The notes beneath the pieces are model-generated. The model did no database searches. It was not told where the DNA came from and was given only the letters and a program-made list of their open reading frames with translations. The translations under genes and the position numbers were made by a program. From Jatrophihabitans sp. (GTDB lineage Bacteria; Actinomycetota; Actinomycetes; Mycobacteriales; Jatrophihabitantaceae), in NCBI GenBank assembly GCA_036389035.1, contig DASVQQ010000018.1:124001-188000 (forward strand): a DNA stretch of 64,000 nt, in the 5' to 3' direction. Below are positions 1 through 8,101 of the stretch, in pieces. The stretch's first letter is position 1. The number at the start of each line of letters is the position of its first letter.

Positions 1-1839
1 GGCGAGATTGGGGACGATGGGCTTGATCGCCCGGACGATGAACTCGTGCAGGCCCGGAAAGATCTTCTCGACGCAGAAGTCCTGCTGGGTGTCGTTCCAG
101 TGCTCGAGGCTGAGCAGGTTGTCACCGGACTTGACCTGGGTCGGGAAGTGGTCGCGGATCATCCGGGCCGTGGTGTCGGTCTGCCCGTCTTTCAGGGTGT
201 CGGCCAGGCTCTGCTGGGACAGCTGCGCCGCGAAGCTGGTCGCCTGCGCGCCGGCGGCTCCGTTCCTGCCGCTGAACAGGGTGTGGTCGCCGAAGATCTC
301 GTACGGCGTCTTCTGCGCCACCGAGGCGACCGAGAGCGAGTGCTCGTTGTAGTAGTCGTGAATGGCGCCGGAGGCCGACTGGGCGACCAGGCTGGACAGG
401 AAGTAGAAGTAGTCCTGGTAGGCGTCGTCCAGGCTGGTCGAGGCACCCCGCACCAGTCCGGTGTTGCCCATCCGGGCCGGGTAGCTGGCCAGATCCTCCG
501 AAGTTTGCGGGTCATTCGACGGGCCCGCGTGGTCGGGGTCATAGAGGTGCCGGCCGGCGATGCCGGGCTGCAGGTTGGGCACCATGTTCTTCACGGCGTT
601 CCACTCGGCGACGGGAACCAGCGACTTGGTGGCCGCCCACTCGACGAACCACTGCATGATCAGCGTCTTGTTGACCAGGTGGCCAGCGGCGAAGGAGTCC
701 TGCAAGAAGTGATCGGCATAGCCGAGTTGCAGCCAGGCATCGTGGGTCAGCCGGGCCCGCTGATCGTCATCGCCCTCGGCATGCGCTCGCTGGGCGAGCA
801 CCTGGGCCGCCGTATAGGAGGATTGCCAGCGGTGCCAGGCGAACGGTGCGAAATGGCAGGCGTTGCGCGCCAGCAGGCCGGCGTAGTGGTCCACCCCGTC
901 CTGCCCCAGGCGTGCGGTCAGCGTGTCGATCGCCAGGCTCTCTCCGAGAAGATCGAGCATGTCGGGGATGAAGTCGTGCGGCGCGTACACAGCGTCCTTG
1001 AACGGCTCGGTGGAGCCGCCGCGGCCCAGCAGCTTGGCGAACTGGATATGGGTCTCCTGCCGGATGAACTGCAGGATGGGCAGCATCACGTCCTTGGGCG
1101 TCAGGTCGGCCTGCTCGCCGTTGCTCAGGTAGTCCGGCAGGGCGTTCAGCTCGCCGTAGGTGACAAGCAGGTCGCTGCCGCGCAGGCGCAGCGTCCGGAT
1201 ATCCGGGCATTGCCGCTTGACCTGCTCCTCGGTCACCGATTCCGGATCGGCGTGCCACAGCCACTGCAGGTCCAGCTCCCGCTGCAGAAGCGCCGCCCGC
1301 CTCGGGCCGCCGTTGGAGATCTCGATGATGTCGAGCGTGTTCAGGTCGCCCAGGGCGCGGTGCTCGAAGGAGAGGTGGAACTGGACCACCGGCGGCCGGC
1401 TGGAGGCCACGGCGACCGGCGCCTGCCGCAGTGAGCGGTCGACGAGCCGGCCGCGCGCCGCCTGGTCGGCCGCCCGGCAAGCGGCCTGTTCGAGCGGTGC
1501 GTAACGCGCGCCGCCGCGGCAGCCGGCAGCCGGGTCATCGCCCGGCGTCTGGCCGGCCGCGTGCTGCACGACGTGCGCCACCTCGTGTGCGAGCAGCCGC
1601 AGGCCCTTCTGAGAGGTCGGGCGGTATCGGCCGGCGGCGAAGTAGACGTCGTTGCCATAAGCCAACGCCTCGACACCGAAGTGGTCTGTCACGCACGCCG
1701 CGACCGAGCCGTCGTGGACTAGCACCCGGGAGAGGTCGGTCTGGAAGCTCCGCTCGAGCGAGTTCCGGACAGCCGGTTCAAGAGGATGGCCGGGATCCAC
1801 CACCGGGTCGAGCAGGAACTGCTGAATCTCAGGACGCAT
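1..1839 (-). CDS. DUF4157 protein with phospholipase C-like zinc region (3' end outside window)
   Basis: The reading frame starts at ATG 1839 and stays open to base 1, so only the first 613 residues are seen. GGAG lies 5 nt upstream of the start. Residues about 20-110 form a DUF4157 domain, with a metallopeptidase-like HEVAHVVQHAAG motif at about 92. This domain typically marks proteins associated with extracellular contractile injection systems (eCIS) and other secreted toxins. Around residues 360-380 lies HFLQDSFAAGH, an H-x3-D-x5-H pattern like the zinc ligands of bacterial phospholipase C/nuclease folds. No signal peptide is visible, which fits loading into an injection particle rather than Sec export. 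The function (eCIS cargo or toxin) is inferred from domain architecture; the structural eCIS genes are not in this window. The next genes on the same strand may be related cargo. Confidence 0.8.
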   Translation of the reverse strand, partial: MRPEIQQFLLDPVVDPGHPLEPAVRNSLERSFQTDLSRVLVHDGSVAACVTDHFGVEALAYGNDVYFAAGRYRPTSQKGLRLLAHEVAHVVQHAAGQTPGDDPAAGCRGGARYAPLEQAACRAADQAARGRLVDRSLRQAPVAVASSRPPVVQFHLSFEHRALGDLNTLDIIEISNGGPRRAALLQRELDLQWLWHADPESVTEEQVKRQCPDIRTLRLRGSDLLVTYGELNALPDYLSNGEQADLTPKDVMLPILQFIRQETHIQFAKLLGRGGSTEPFKDAVYAPHDFIPDMLDLLGESLAIDTLTARLGQDGVDHYAGLLARNACHFAPFAWHRWQSSYTAAQVLAQRAHAEGDDDQRARLTHDAWLQLGYADHFLQDSFAAGHLVNKTLIMQWFVEWAATKSLVPVAEWNAVKNMVPNLQPGIAGRHLYDPDHAGPSNDPQTSEDLASYPARMGNTGLVRGASTSLDDAYQDYFYFLSSLVAQSASGAIHDYYNEHSLSVASVAQKTPYEIFGDHTLFSGRNGAAGAQATSFAAQLSQQSLADTLKDGQTDTTARMIRDHFPTQVKSGDNLLSLEHWNDTQQDFCVEKIFPGLHEFIVRAIKPIVPNLA

Positions 1840-1959
1840 GACATCTCCAGAAGACATTTCGCAAAGGGGTACGGAGCTGTTGGACCGACCGCTGACCGCC
1901 GGCTAGGTGGTGAGAGAGCTACCGCGCTTGCGCCGGCGCGACGGCCAGGCGCTGGTCAG

Positions 1960-2175
1960 CTACTGCCGAATCGCCTCGAGCTGTGCTCGCGCATGGGCAA
2001 TGTGCTTGTCATACCAAGCAATGAGCGCGTCGTACTTCCGCCCTGCCTCGCCCAGCGGATCGTCGGGAACCGGAATCGCCTGCATCTTGGCCTCAAGACC
2101 GCTCACGTAGCGGCCAAGGGTCTCGGCGACGGTCCGTTGGTCGGGCTGCCGGGACTGCTCGGGTTCACGATGCAT
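1960..2175 (-). CDS. Small hypothetical protein, 71 aa
   Basis: The ATG at 2175 is chosen because AGGAG lies 5 nt upstream (ccAGGAGacgtcATG). This spacing and sequence resemble those of the DUF4157 gene downstream. The product is charged and probably helical (motif GRKYDALIAWYDKHIAHARAQ), with no membrane segment or signal peptide. I recognise no family. It lies between the DUF4157 gene and a hairpin terminator, so it probably shares a transcript with the DUF4157 gene and could be a chaperone-like or immunity partner. That role is only positional inference. Confidence 0.6.
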   Translation of the reverse strand: MHREPEQSRQPDQRTVAETLGRYVSGLEAKMQAIPVPDDPLGEAGRKYDALIAWYDKHIAHARAQLEAIRQ

Positions 2176-2262
2176 GACGTCTCCTGGAAACTGCCACAAG
2201 TGGAGTGCGATCAGTCCGTCCCGCTACCGAAACCGGGTTCGAGCGGTGCTACGACCATGGCT

Positions 2263-2300
2263 CCGATCGGGATGCGGTGTCACCACCGCATCCCGATCGG
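2263..2300 (-). terminator. Perfect 17-bp hairpin between GH25 gene and 71-aa gene
   Basis: Bases 2263-2279 (CCGATCGGGATGCGGTG) are exactly complementary to 2284-2300, with a 4-nt loop. The hairpin sits in the gap just past the stop codon of the GH25 gene on the minus strand. No strong U-tract follows, as is common for actinobacterial terminators. It probably ends the 5365-2359 transcript and separates it from the downstream pair. Confidence 0.7.
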
Positions 2301-2358
2301 GGCAGCCGCTAGCCGCCGGTGGAGTGGTTCAGCTGGTCGTGCTTCGCCCCACCGATGC

Positions 2359-2955
2359 TCAGGCGAGCCCGAGTTGGGTGGCGAACTGTGCCGGGCTCCG
2401 GCCGTCAGCGCTGTTGATATCGCAGGGCCCGAACGGCGCCGTCGACTGCTTGTCCGAGAACTGATGCGCTACCTTTCCGGGGAAGGCGGGGTTGGACGAG
2501 TAGTTCGCGAGGACGATCCCGATGTCGCCGCGACTCGGCCACAGCGACGTGAGGTCGCCGGCGTTGCCGTAGCCGATCACCCGCCGCTTGTCGCCGCCAT
2601 ACCACTTCACAAGTGCCGCGCGGGCGGCATTGATGCCCGTGGACTGGTTTCCGGTGATCTTGCCACCCCACGATTCGACGTCGATCATGGTCGCCTGCTT
2701 GGGGTGTGGCTTTCCGCCGCACATGCTCGTGTGGGTGTTGACCGCGTCCTGCCAGTTCGGGTGCCAGACGAAGTAGACGATCAATCCGGTGAGACGGCCG
2801 CTGGCCAGCGCAGTCTTGGCCCACGTGTAGTTCTGGGCGAAATGCTTATCCCGGTAGGTGCCGTCGTTGGAGCGGATGGACAGGAACTTGTACGGGTACT
2901 GATCATTGACCGGTACCTGGAATTCGCTGACATCAGCGAAAAGGGTGTCAGCCAT
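2359..2955 (-). CDS. GH25-type muramidase (lysozyme-like)
   Basis: This 198-aa protein matches the short glycoside hydrolase family 25 domain known from actinobacteriophage endolysins. That domain cleaves the beta-1,4 bond between N-acetylmuramic acid and N-acetylglucosamine. The N-terminus has FADVSEF (Asp8) and the mid-region has the DxE pair in MIDVESW (Asp92, Glu94), which are the expected acidic active-site residues. There is no signal peptide or wall-binding domain, so release would need a holin, lysis or an injection particle. Neighbouring genes are cargo-like and no phage structural genes are visible, so an effector role is as plausible as a prophage remnant. Confidence 0.8.
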   Translation of the reverse strand: MADTLFADVSEFQVPVNDQYPYKFLSIRSNDGTYRDKHFAQNYTWAKTALASGRLTGLIVYFVWHPNWQDAVNTHTSMCGGKPHPKQATMIDVESWGGKITGNQSTGINAARAALVKWYGGDKRRVIGYGNAGDLTSLWPSRGDIGIVLANYSSNPAFPGKVAHQFSDKQSTAPFGPCDINSADGRSPAQFATQLGLA

Positions 2956-2976
2956 CGTGAACCACCTCGGCGCTCA

Positions 2977-4242
2977 TCATGGGTTCTCCAAGGTCTGGTC
3001 GATCCGCGTTGACTCCTTCTGGTGGATTGTCAGCGCATCGAGAATGAGCGTAGCGCCGACAGTGGGATCGTTGCGCCGCGTTTCCACGAAGTTGTAAAGA
3101 TCCTCCACGGCGCCAGCATGGCTCTTGGCCACCTTGGCCTGGGCCAGGACGCCGATTCCGTATTGGAGCCACACCCCACAGGCGGCTGCCCAGGCGGTGT
3201 TGAGATCGCGAATGACCGCGCTCTCGTTCGGTTCGTGGCGCGCTCCCGGGTTATGCGGCTGATAGAGCGGCGCCCAGGATTCACCTCGACCCAAGTGGCT
3301 CGAGGAGGGCGGGTAGCCCAGGGAGGTTATGAACATCGTGCACGGGAAGCATGAAGCAAGCTTCGTCGTTCGATCGCCCACGGCGATCTCGTAGGGAACG
3401 CACGCCGGGCCGAGCGAGTAGGCCTTGTAGACCGCCTGGATCATGCCGTGGGTGTAACCGACGATGTCCTCACGCGTCAGCGGCTTGCCGACATAGGCCA
3501 TGCCCTGTGACTCGATGATGGCGGTCATCTGATCGGCTCGGTTGGCTGCTCGGGGCAGTTTCGAATCCGGATCCGGTTCCTTCGCGGCCGACTCACCGCC
3601 GAGCACCCCCCACGGGACATAGTCGCTCTGGGTGCCGCGACGCAGTCGGGCGTGCCAGACGGGGCTGTTGGTGGACGGCAGCCACCGGTGAACCGGGGAT
3701 TCTTGAGAACCGTCGGCGGCAGCGTCCGGGATCAGGAATCGGGCGGTCGACCGGGGGCCGACCGGGTCGGTGTTGCCTTCGGTGTTGGGATTGTCGACGA
3801 ACCCGGTGTACGCGCCGACGCCCACGTACTGAGGCGTTTGATCCTGCCGGATCCGGTCGTACAGGGCTCGCCCCTTCTCCGTCAGCACCGGCTCGGTCAG
3901 CTTGGCCGGAGTGGTGTGGCCCGCGAGCTGGTAGACACCCATGATCACGCCGCGGTGGTCGGGATCGAACTTGGGGGCGTAGTCCGCCTTGATCGAGCTG
4001 TCTTTGGTTCCCCGCGCACGCACGTACGGCTCCACCGCGGCGTTGAGCTTCTTTATCACCCGCTCGAATGATCCCCACTCTGCCTGTTCGGCCGGGTTGA
4101 TGTCGAAGCGGACGGGCTGGTTGTCGAGAAATCGACCGGCGGTGAACCCAGCGACAGCTGCCGTCATGATGACGTCCGCTTCGATGGCTGGATCCGCCTT
4201 CTCGGAACCTGTGAGGATTCCCCGTGTTCTGCGAAATGGCAT
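2977..4242 (-). CDS. Unrecognised protein, 421 aa
   Basis: The start at ATG 4242 is supported by AAGGAGA about 5 nt upstream; an in-frame extension to 4317 is open but has no better site. The protein is soluble and hydrophilic without signal peptide. It has an Ala-rich segment near residues 25-35 and a SCFPCTMF cysteine motif around residue 300. This faintly resembles the PCxxC zinc motif of deaminase-like toxins, but the second cysteine spacing does not match, so no enzyme is assigned. It lies 21 nt from the GH25 gene and 49 nt from the next gene on the same strand, indicating co-transcription. Confidence 0.65.
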   Translation of the reverse strand: MPFRRTRGILTGSEKADPAIEADVIMTAAVAGFTAGRFLDNQPVRFDINPAEQAEWGSFERVIKKLNAAVEPYVRARGTKDSSIKADYAPKFDPDHRGVIMGVYQLAGHTTPAKLTEPVLTEKGRALYDRIRQDQTPQYVGVGAYTGFVDNPNTEGNTDPVGPRSTARFLIPDAAADGSQESPVHRWLPSTNSPVWHARLRRGTQSDYVPWGVLGGESAAKEPDPDSKLPRAANRADQMTAIIESQGMAYVGKPLTREDIVGYTHGMIQAVYKAYSLGPACVPYEIAVGDRTTKLASCFPCTMFITSLGYPPSSSHLGRGESWAPLYQPHNPGARHEPNESAVIRDLNTAWAAACGVWLQYGIGVLAQAKVAKSHAGAVEDLYNFVETRRNDPTVGATLILDALTIHQKESTRIDQTLENP

Positions 4243-4291
4243 CTTGTTCTCCTTGCAGCCTGTTCCTAGGCAGCTCTGGTCAGGGGGTTGG

Positions 4292-5365
4292 CTAGGGCGT
4301 GAGCGATGCCTCGACATCGACGGCGTTCGTCCTGCCGGGCCACACTCCGTAGAGGTCGATGTGACGCAGGCCGTCGTACCAGGTGCCGAGCGGGGTGTCC
4401 CACTTGAAGGATTTGTTCTCGTCGCTGAACACGCCCTTGAAGGAGAGGTCCAGCTGCAGGTTCGTCGCGTTCAGGGGGATGGCGCCGATCGTCGCGACCA
4501 GCCCGCCCGACACCGAGACCGAGTGCGACCCCCTCCCCGACGGGGTGTTGTAGGAAAGGTTGGCCTTGACGATGTAGGTGCCGCCGTGCTGGTTGTTGAG
4601 CACCAGCTGGAATGAGCTGATCTCCGACGTCCAGTTCGGCATGATCAGCTGACCTTCGAAGGAGGCGAAGCCGAATGCGATCGGAATGGGCTCGCTGGCC
4701 GTGGTGTTCGCCTTGTCAGGCCACAGGTGCTTGTCGACCGACTTGTTCTCCGTTGAGTTCACGTACGAACCCTTGCCGCCGGCCTGAGCGCCGATCAGAT
4801 CGTTGACCCCCGACGCCGACCCCTTCAGCGAGAACGACGTGTTGTCGCTCAGGGCGCCGACGTTCAAGCCGCTGCGTGCCCAGAGGACGTCGGTGACGAT
4901 GCCGAAACCCTGGGTGATTCCGTTGCCCGAGGAGCGGCCCACCGACTGGGCCTGCTCCATGAGCCAGGCCCATTGGTTTTGCGCGAGGTTGCCCGGGTTG
5001 GCGACGACATCCTCCTGGGCGAGCGAGAAGTTCGAGATCATCGAACCGGCGGATTGCATGGACCAGGTCAGCTCCGTCCCGACGGTGATCTTCGTGCCGG
5101 TTTCGGGGTCGGTCGCCGCCCCATCGAGGGCGACGCTTGCCTGCTGCTTCGTCACGTGCTCGGACTCGATCGTCCACTGGTTCGAGGTCGCCTGGGTGAC
5201 GATCTGCGGGTCCGGAATCATCCCGATGAATTGGAAATCCCCGGTGGCCGGGTCGACGGTGCCAACGGCGCCGGGCTTGATGGCGCTGTTCAGTCCCCAG
5301 TTACCCCATAGGGTGCGGCGACTGGTCCTGATCTGTTGGGTGAACGTGGCATTCCAGTTGACCAT
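4292..5365 (-). CDS. Unrecognised Ser/Asn/Gly-rich protein, 357 aa
   Basis: ATG 5365 is chosen because AAGGAG lies 6 nt upstream; the longer frame to 5641 runs through non-coding-looking sequence. The protein is rich in Ser, Thr, Asn and Gly, with alternating hydrophobic residues typical of beta-structure in its second half (for example the SGRGSHSVSVSGGLVATIG region). It has no signal peptide or clear transmembrane helix and almost no cysteine. The composition suggests an extracellular-type or pore-like beta protein, but no family was recognised. As the first gene of the minus-strand group it probably has its promoter in the 5366-5946 gap. Confidence 0.65.
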   Translation of the reverse strand: MVNWNATFTQQIRTSRRTLWGNWGLNSAIKPGAVGTVDPATGDFQFIGMIPDPQIVTQATSNQWTIESEHVTKQQASVALDGAATDPETGTKITVGTELTWSMQSAGSMISNFSLAQEDVVANPGNLAQNQWAWLMEQAQSVGRSSGNGITQGFGIVTDVLWARSGLNVGALSDNTSFSLKGSASGVNDLIGAQAGGKGSYVNSTENKSVDKHLWPDKANTTASEPIPIAFGFASFEGQLIMPNWTSEISSFQLVLNNQHGGTYIVKANLSYNTPSGRGSHSVSVSGGLVATIGAIPLNATNLQLDLSFKGVFSDENKSFKWDTPLGTWYDGLRHIDLYGVWPGRTNAVDVEASLTP

Positions 5366-5946
5366 GATGGCTCCTTGGTGGGTGGTTGTGGGGGTCACCC
5401 CGCGCCGATTACTCGGCTCTTGCGGTGAGGGTTGCCATGCTTGCGCCGGCAACGGGAGCCGGTCATCACCAAAATTGGTGAACCCCTGCCGCCACCCCGA
5501 CCCACCGGTCGGCGAGCGCGGCGGTGCGCTCGTGGGGCATGTCGCAAACTGTGTGTTTACAATGAATTGGCTGAGAAACCGCGCCGGTGAGTCGGGCCCG
5601 CTGTCGTGCGTTCTTGCAGCCGCACCTAGAAACTGAGCCACCTACTGACTGCAGCCGGTGTTGACAGAACCTTGCTTTTCAGGTGGGGGTTCGATTAGAT
5701 TCGCAAACAGTCCGGAGGGCGCAGATGACCCCAAATTGATCGCGCGTGCGCGAATCAGATGCTCGGGAGGTGGCTTACTCCCCAGAGTCGAACTGAGTTG
5801 GACACGATGTTGACGCATCTATAGCCAGGTGATCCGTCGGAATGCCCGTTAGGCCACAGTCCCGTGAATTGCCGTATTGGTAAACTTCGGAGAAACCTCG
5901 CGTCGACGAAACCATTCCCCTGCAAGGTCTATCACAGGAAGTGCTC
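5366..5946. other. Divergent intergenic region
   Basis: About 580 bases separate the minus-strand cargo-like group from the plus-strand diiron oxidase gene. GC content falls towards 5640-5940. It should contain promoters for both directions. A TTGACA hexamer occurs near 5660, but no convincing -10 lies at the right spacing. No ORF with a ribosome binding site was found. Confidence 0.5.
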
Positions 5947-6885
5947 ATGGTAAACGAAACCTCCATTGATGACGATATCTGCCAGGCATTCCCCACTGAT
6001 GGAACAGCCCCCGATTCCGGGGCCAAGCTCGCCTGCATGCGCGAATTGCATCACCATTACATGCAATTCTTCACCTCGCCGGTAGAAAGCCTCAAGCTGG
6101 GCGATTGGACCGTCACGGAGCGAATTACCAGGATCGAAAAGAAATGGAACCAGTTCGAAGAAGCTCGGGTTAACGAGACCAACCCTGAGCTTCCGGCCAC
6201 CGCGGAGGAATTCAGCGACTGGTTCGAGGCGGTTTCAAAAGTCCACGAATATCACGACATCTGCGACTACCTCAGGGACGAGGCGAGCCTTCTCGACATC
6301 GCGCTTCTGGTGAACGCCGAGGGAAAGGTCGAAAGCTACTTCGACGACCTCATGGCGCTGGCCCAGGTCGGCTCACCCATGGTCACCAAGATGACCATCG
6401 CGCGCAACTACTGGGATGAGATGGGCAACGGCAAGCTGGACGCCGCCCACACGGTCATGCTCGACAGCACCACGAATTGGATGCTGGAGAACGCCATTCC
6501 CGCCGAATTCGACCTCAGCATTCTCGAGTTCCCCGAGGCCTATGCCAACGCCTGCGAACTGCTGATGTACTCCCTCAGGCGCCGGTACCTGCTGCGCGGG
6601 CTCGGAAGTCTCGGGTTGCTGGAGAAGACGGCTCCGGCGCGATTCGCCGCGACCGTCGACGGGCTGAAGCGACTGGGCGTGCCCAGCGACGTCTACCGTT
6701 ACGAGGCCACTCACGTCGTCGTCGACCACAGCCACAGCGAGGAATGGGTCGACGGGGTGTTCACACCGACCATCAAGGAGAATCCCGACACGATTCCGGA
6801 GCTGGCGATGGGCGTGCTGATCCGGGGGAACACCGCCGCGGACTTCTTCTCCAAGATCCGTCAGGACCTATTCGGCCTCGGCTGA
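5947..6885 (+). CDS. Heme-oxygenase-like diiron oxidase (iron-containing redox enzyme family)
   Basis: The 312-aa product matches the helical HDO superfamily (Haem_oxygenase_2 type) that includes the SznF central domain, UndA, BesC and CADD. These enzymes bind two irons and use O2 to oxidise amines, amino acids or fatty acids. Expected ligand regions are visible: HDICDYLRDEAS, ARNYWDEMGNGKLDAAH, a central NACELL, and a C-terminal HVVVDHSHSEEW. ATG 5947 is preferred over GTG 5941 because AGGAA lies about 6 nt upstream of it. It is followed 150 nt later by an O-methyltransferase on the same strand, suggesting a small tailoring pathway. The substrate is unknown. Confidence 0.75.
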   Translation: MVNETSIDDDICQAFPTDGTAPDSGAKLACMRELHHHYMQFFTSPVESLKLGDWTVTERITRIEKKWNQFEEARVNETNPELPATAEEFSDWFEAVSKVHEYHDICDYLRDEASLLDIALLVNAEGKVESYFDDLMALAQVGSPMVTKMTIARNYWDEMGNGKLDAAHTVMLDSTTNWMLENAIPAEFDLSILEFPEAYANACELLMYSLRRRYLLRGLGSLGLLEKTAPARFAATVDGLKRLGVPSDVYRYEATHVVVDHSHSEEWVDGVFTPTIKENPDTIPELAMGVLIRGNTAADFFSKIRQDLFGLG

Positions 6886-7036
6886 CCCGAATGGCTTCTC
6901 GTATCGGAATTCGCACGCTGACACGCGGGCGAGTTCGGTTCCAGGACCTGAAGAACCCACCACGCGCTAGCCTGCATCTTTTCGCATGGAACTCGGTGGC
7001 CGCGACGTGCCGGCGCCGTCAAGGAGGAGTTTTCTT

Positions 7037-8098
7037 GTGACCGATCCGCAGCCATCGTCTTCGGCAGCGCCGATGACCGAGGATGACCTGACCCGCATTC
7101 TGTTCGGCCATTCGGCGTTCCAGTACCTGCGCGCCGGAACGGAGTTGGGCCTGTTCGACCTGCTCGAGCAGCGGCCGGGGCTGGACCGGAAAGAACTGAC
7201 CACCGAGCTGGAACTGCAGGACCGGGCGCTGGACATCCTGCTTCTGGGGATGACTGCGCTGAGGCTCGTGGAAAAGAGCGACGACAAGTACTACAACAAT
7301 CCGACCATCAGCAGGCTGTACGCGGAAGGCCGCTGGGACGTGGTGACCGCGGTGATCGGATTCGAGGCCTATGTCAACTATCCGGGGCTCATTGATTTCA
7401 CCGAGTCCTTGCGGGCCAATACCAATGTGGGCCTGCGCCGGGTGCCCGGCCCCGGCCCGACCCTCTACCACCGGCTCACCGCCGATCCGGACCTGAGCAA
7501 GATCTTCTACCGGTACATGGGCACCTGGTCGGCGATGGCGGCGGGTTACCTGATCAACAGCGTCGATTTCGGCAGCCTCACCCGGATACTGGACGTCGGC
7601 GGCGGCGACGCCACCATCGCGGTGGCCGTCGCCCAGGCGTTTCCGCACCTGCAGATCACCGTGCTGGAGTTGCCTGGCGTGGTGCCCCTGGCGCAGCGGC
7701 GCGTCGACGAGGCCGGGGTCAGCGACCGGGTCCAGGTCGTCGCGACAGACATGTTCGCCGAGCCCTTTCCACCCGGCCACGACGGCGCGTTGTTCGTGCA
7801 TCAGCTACAGATCTGGCCGCTCGACCAGGACACCGAACTGCTGCGTCGCGCCCACGAGGCACTGCCCCCGGGAGGCAGCGTGGTCATCATGAACTCTATG
7901 TCCGACGACGCGGGCGACGGGCCGCTGATGGCAGCCCTGGACGCGGCCTACTTCGCGGCCATCCCAGGTGGCGGAGGCATGATCTACGCCTGGCACAAGT
8001 ACGAGGAGTGCCTGCGCGCCGCCGGCTTCGCCACCATCGAGCGCATCCGGCCGGCCGGCGCGTGGACACCGCACGGAGTCATCGTCGCCAAGAAGTAG
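7037..8098 (+). CDS. Class I SAM-dependent O-methyltransferase
   Basis: This 353-aa protein has an N-terminal helical dimerisation and winged-helix part (residues about 20-110) and a Rossmann methyltransferase domain. The SAM motif is LDVGGGDATIAVAVAQ, followed by VLELPGV and the post-motif DMFAEPFPPG. This is the layout of the acetylserotonin/hydroxyneurosporene O-methyltransferase family common in natural-product pathways. GTG 7037 is chosen because a strong AAGGAGG lies about 9 nt upstream; an upstream ATG at 6986 has no such site. The gene ends 3 nt before the convergent ATP-grasp gene. Its substrate is likely made by the neighbouring diiron oxidase or ligase, which is inference. Confidence 0.85.
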   Translation: MTDPQPSSSAAPMTEDDLTRILFGHSAFQYLRAGTELGLFDLLEQRPGLDRKELTTELELQDRALDILLLGMTALRLVEKSDDKYYNNPTISRLYAEGRWDVVTAVIGFEAYVNYPGLIDFTESLRANTNVGLRRVPGPGPTLYHRLTADPDLSKIFYRYMGTWSAMAAGYLINSVDFGSLTRILDVGGGDATIAVAVAQAFPHLQITVLELPGVVPLAQRRVDEAGVSDRVQVVATDMFAEPFPPGHDGALFVHQLQIWPLDQDTELLRRAHEALPPGGSVVIMNSMSDDAGDGPLMAALDAAYFAAIPGGGGMIYAWHKYEECLRAAGFATIERIRPAGAWTPHGVIVAKK

Positions 8099-8101
8099 CG
8101 C

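Noticed and set aside
46..1434. Long plus-strand open frame (462 codons)
   Set aside because: Antisense to the DUF4157 gene, whose HExxH motif, start and ribosome binding site are clear; the plus frame has shadow-type Arg/Gly/Val composition.
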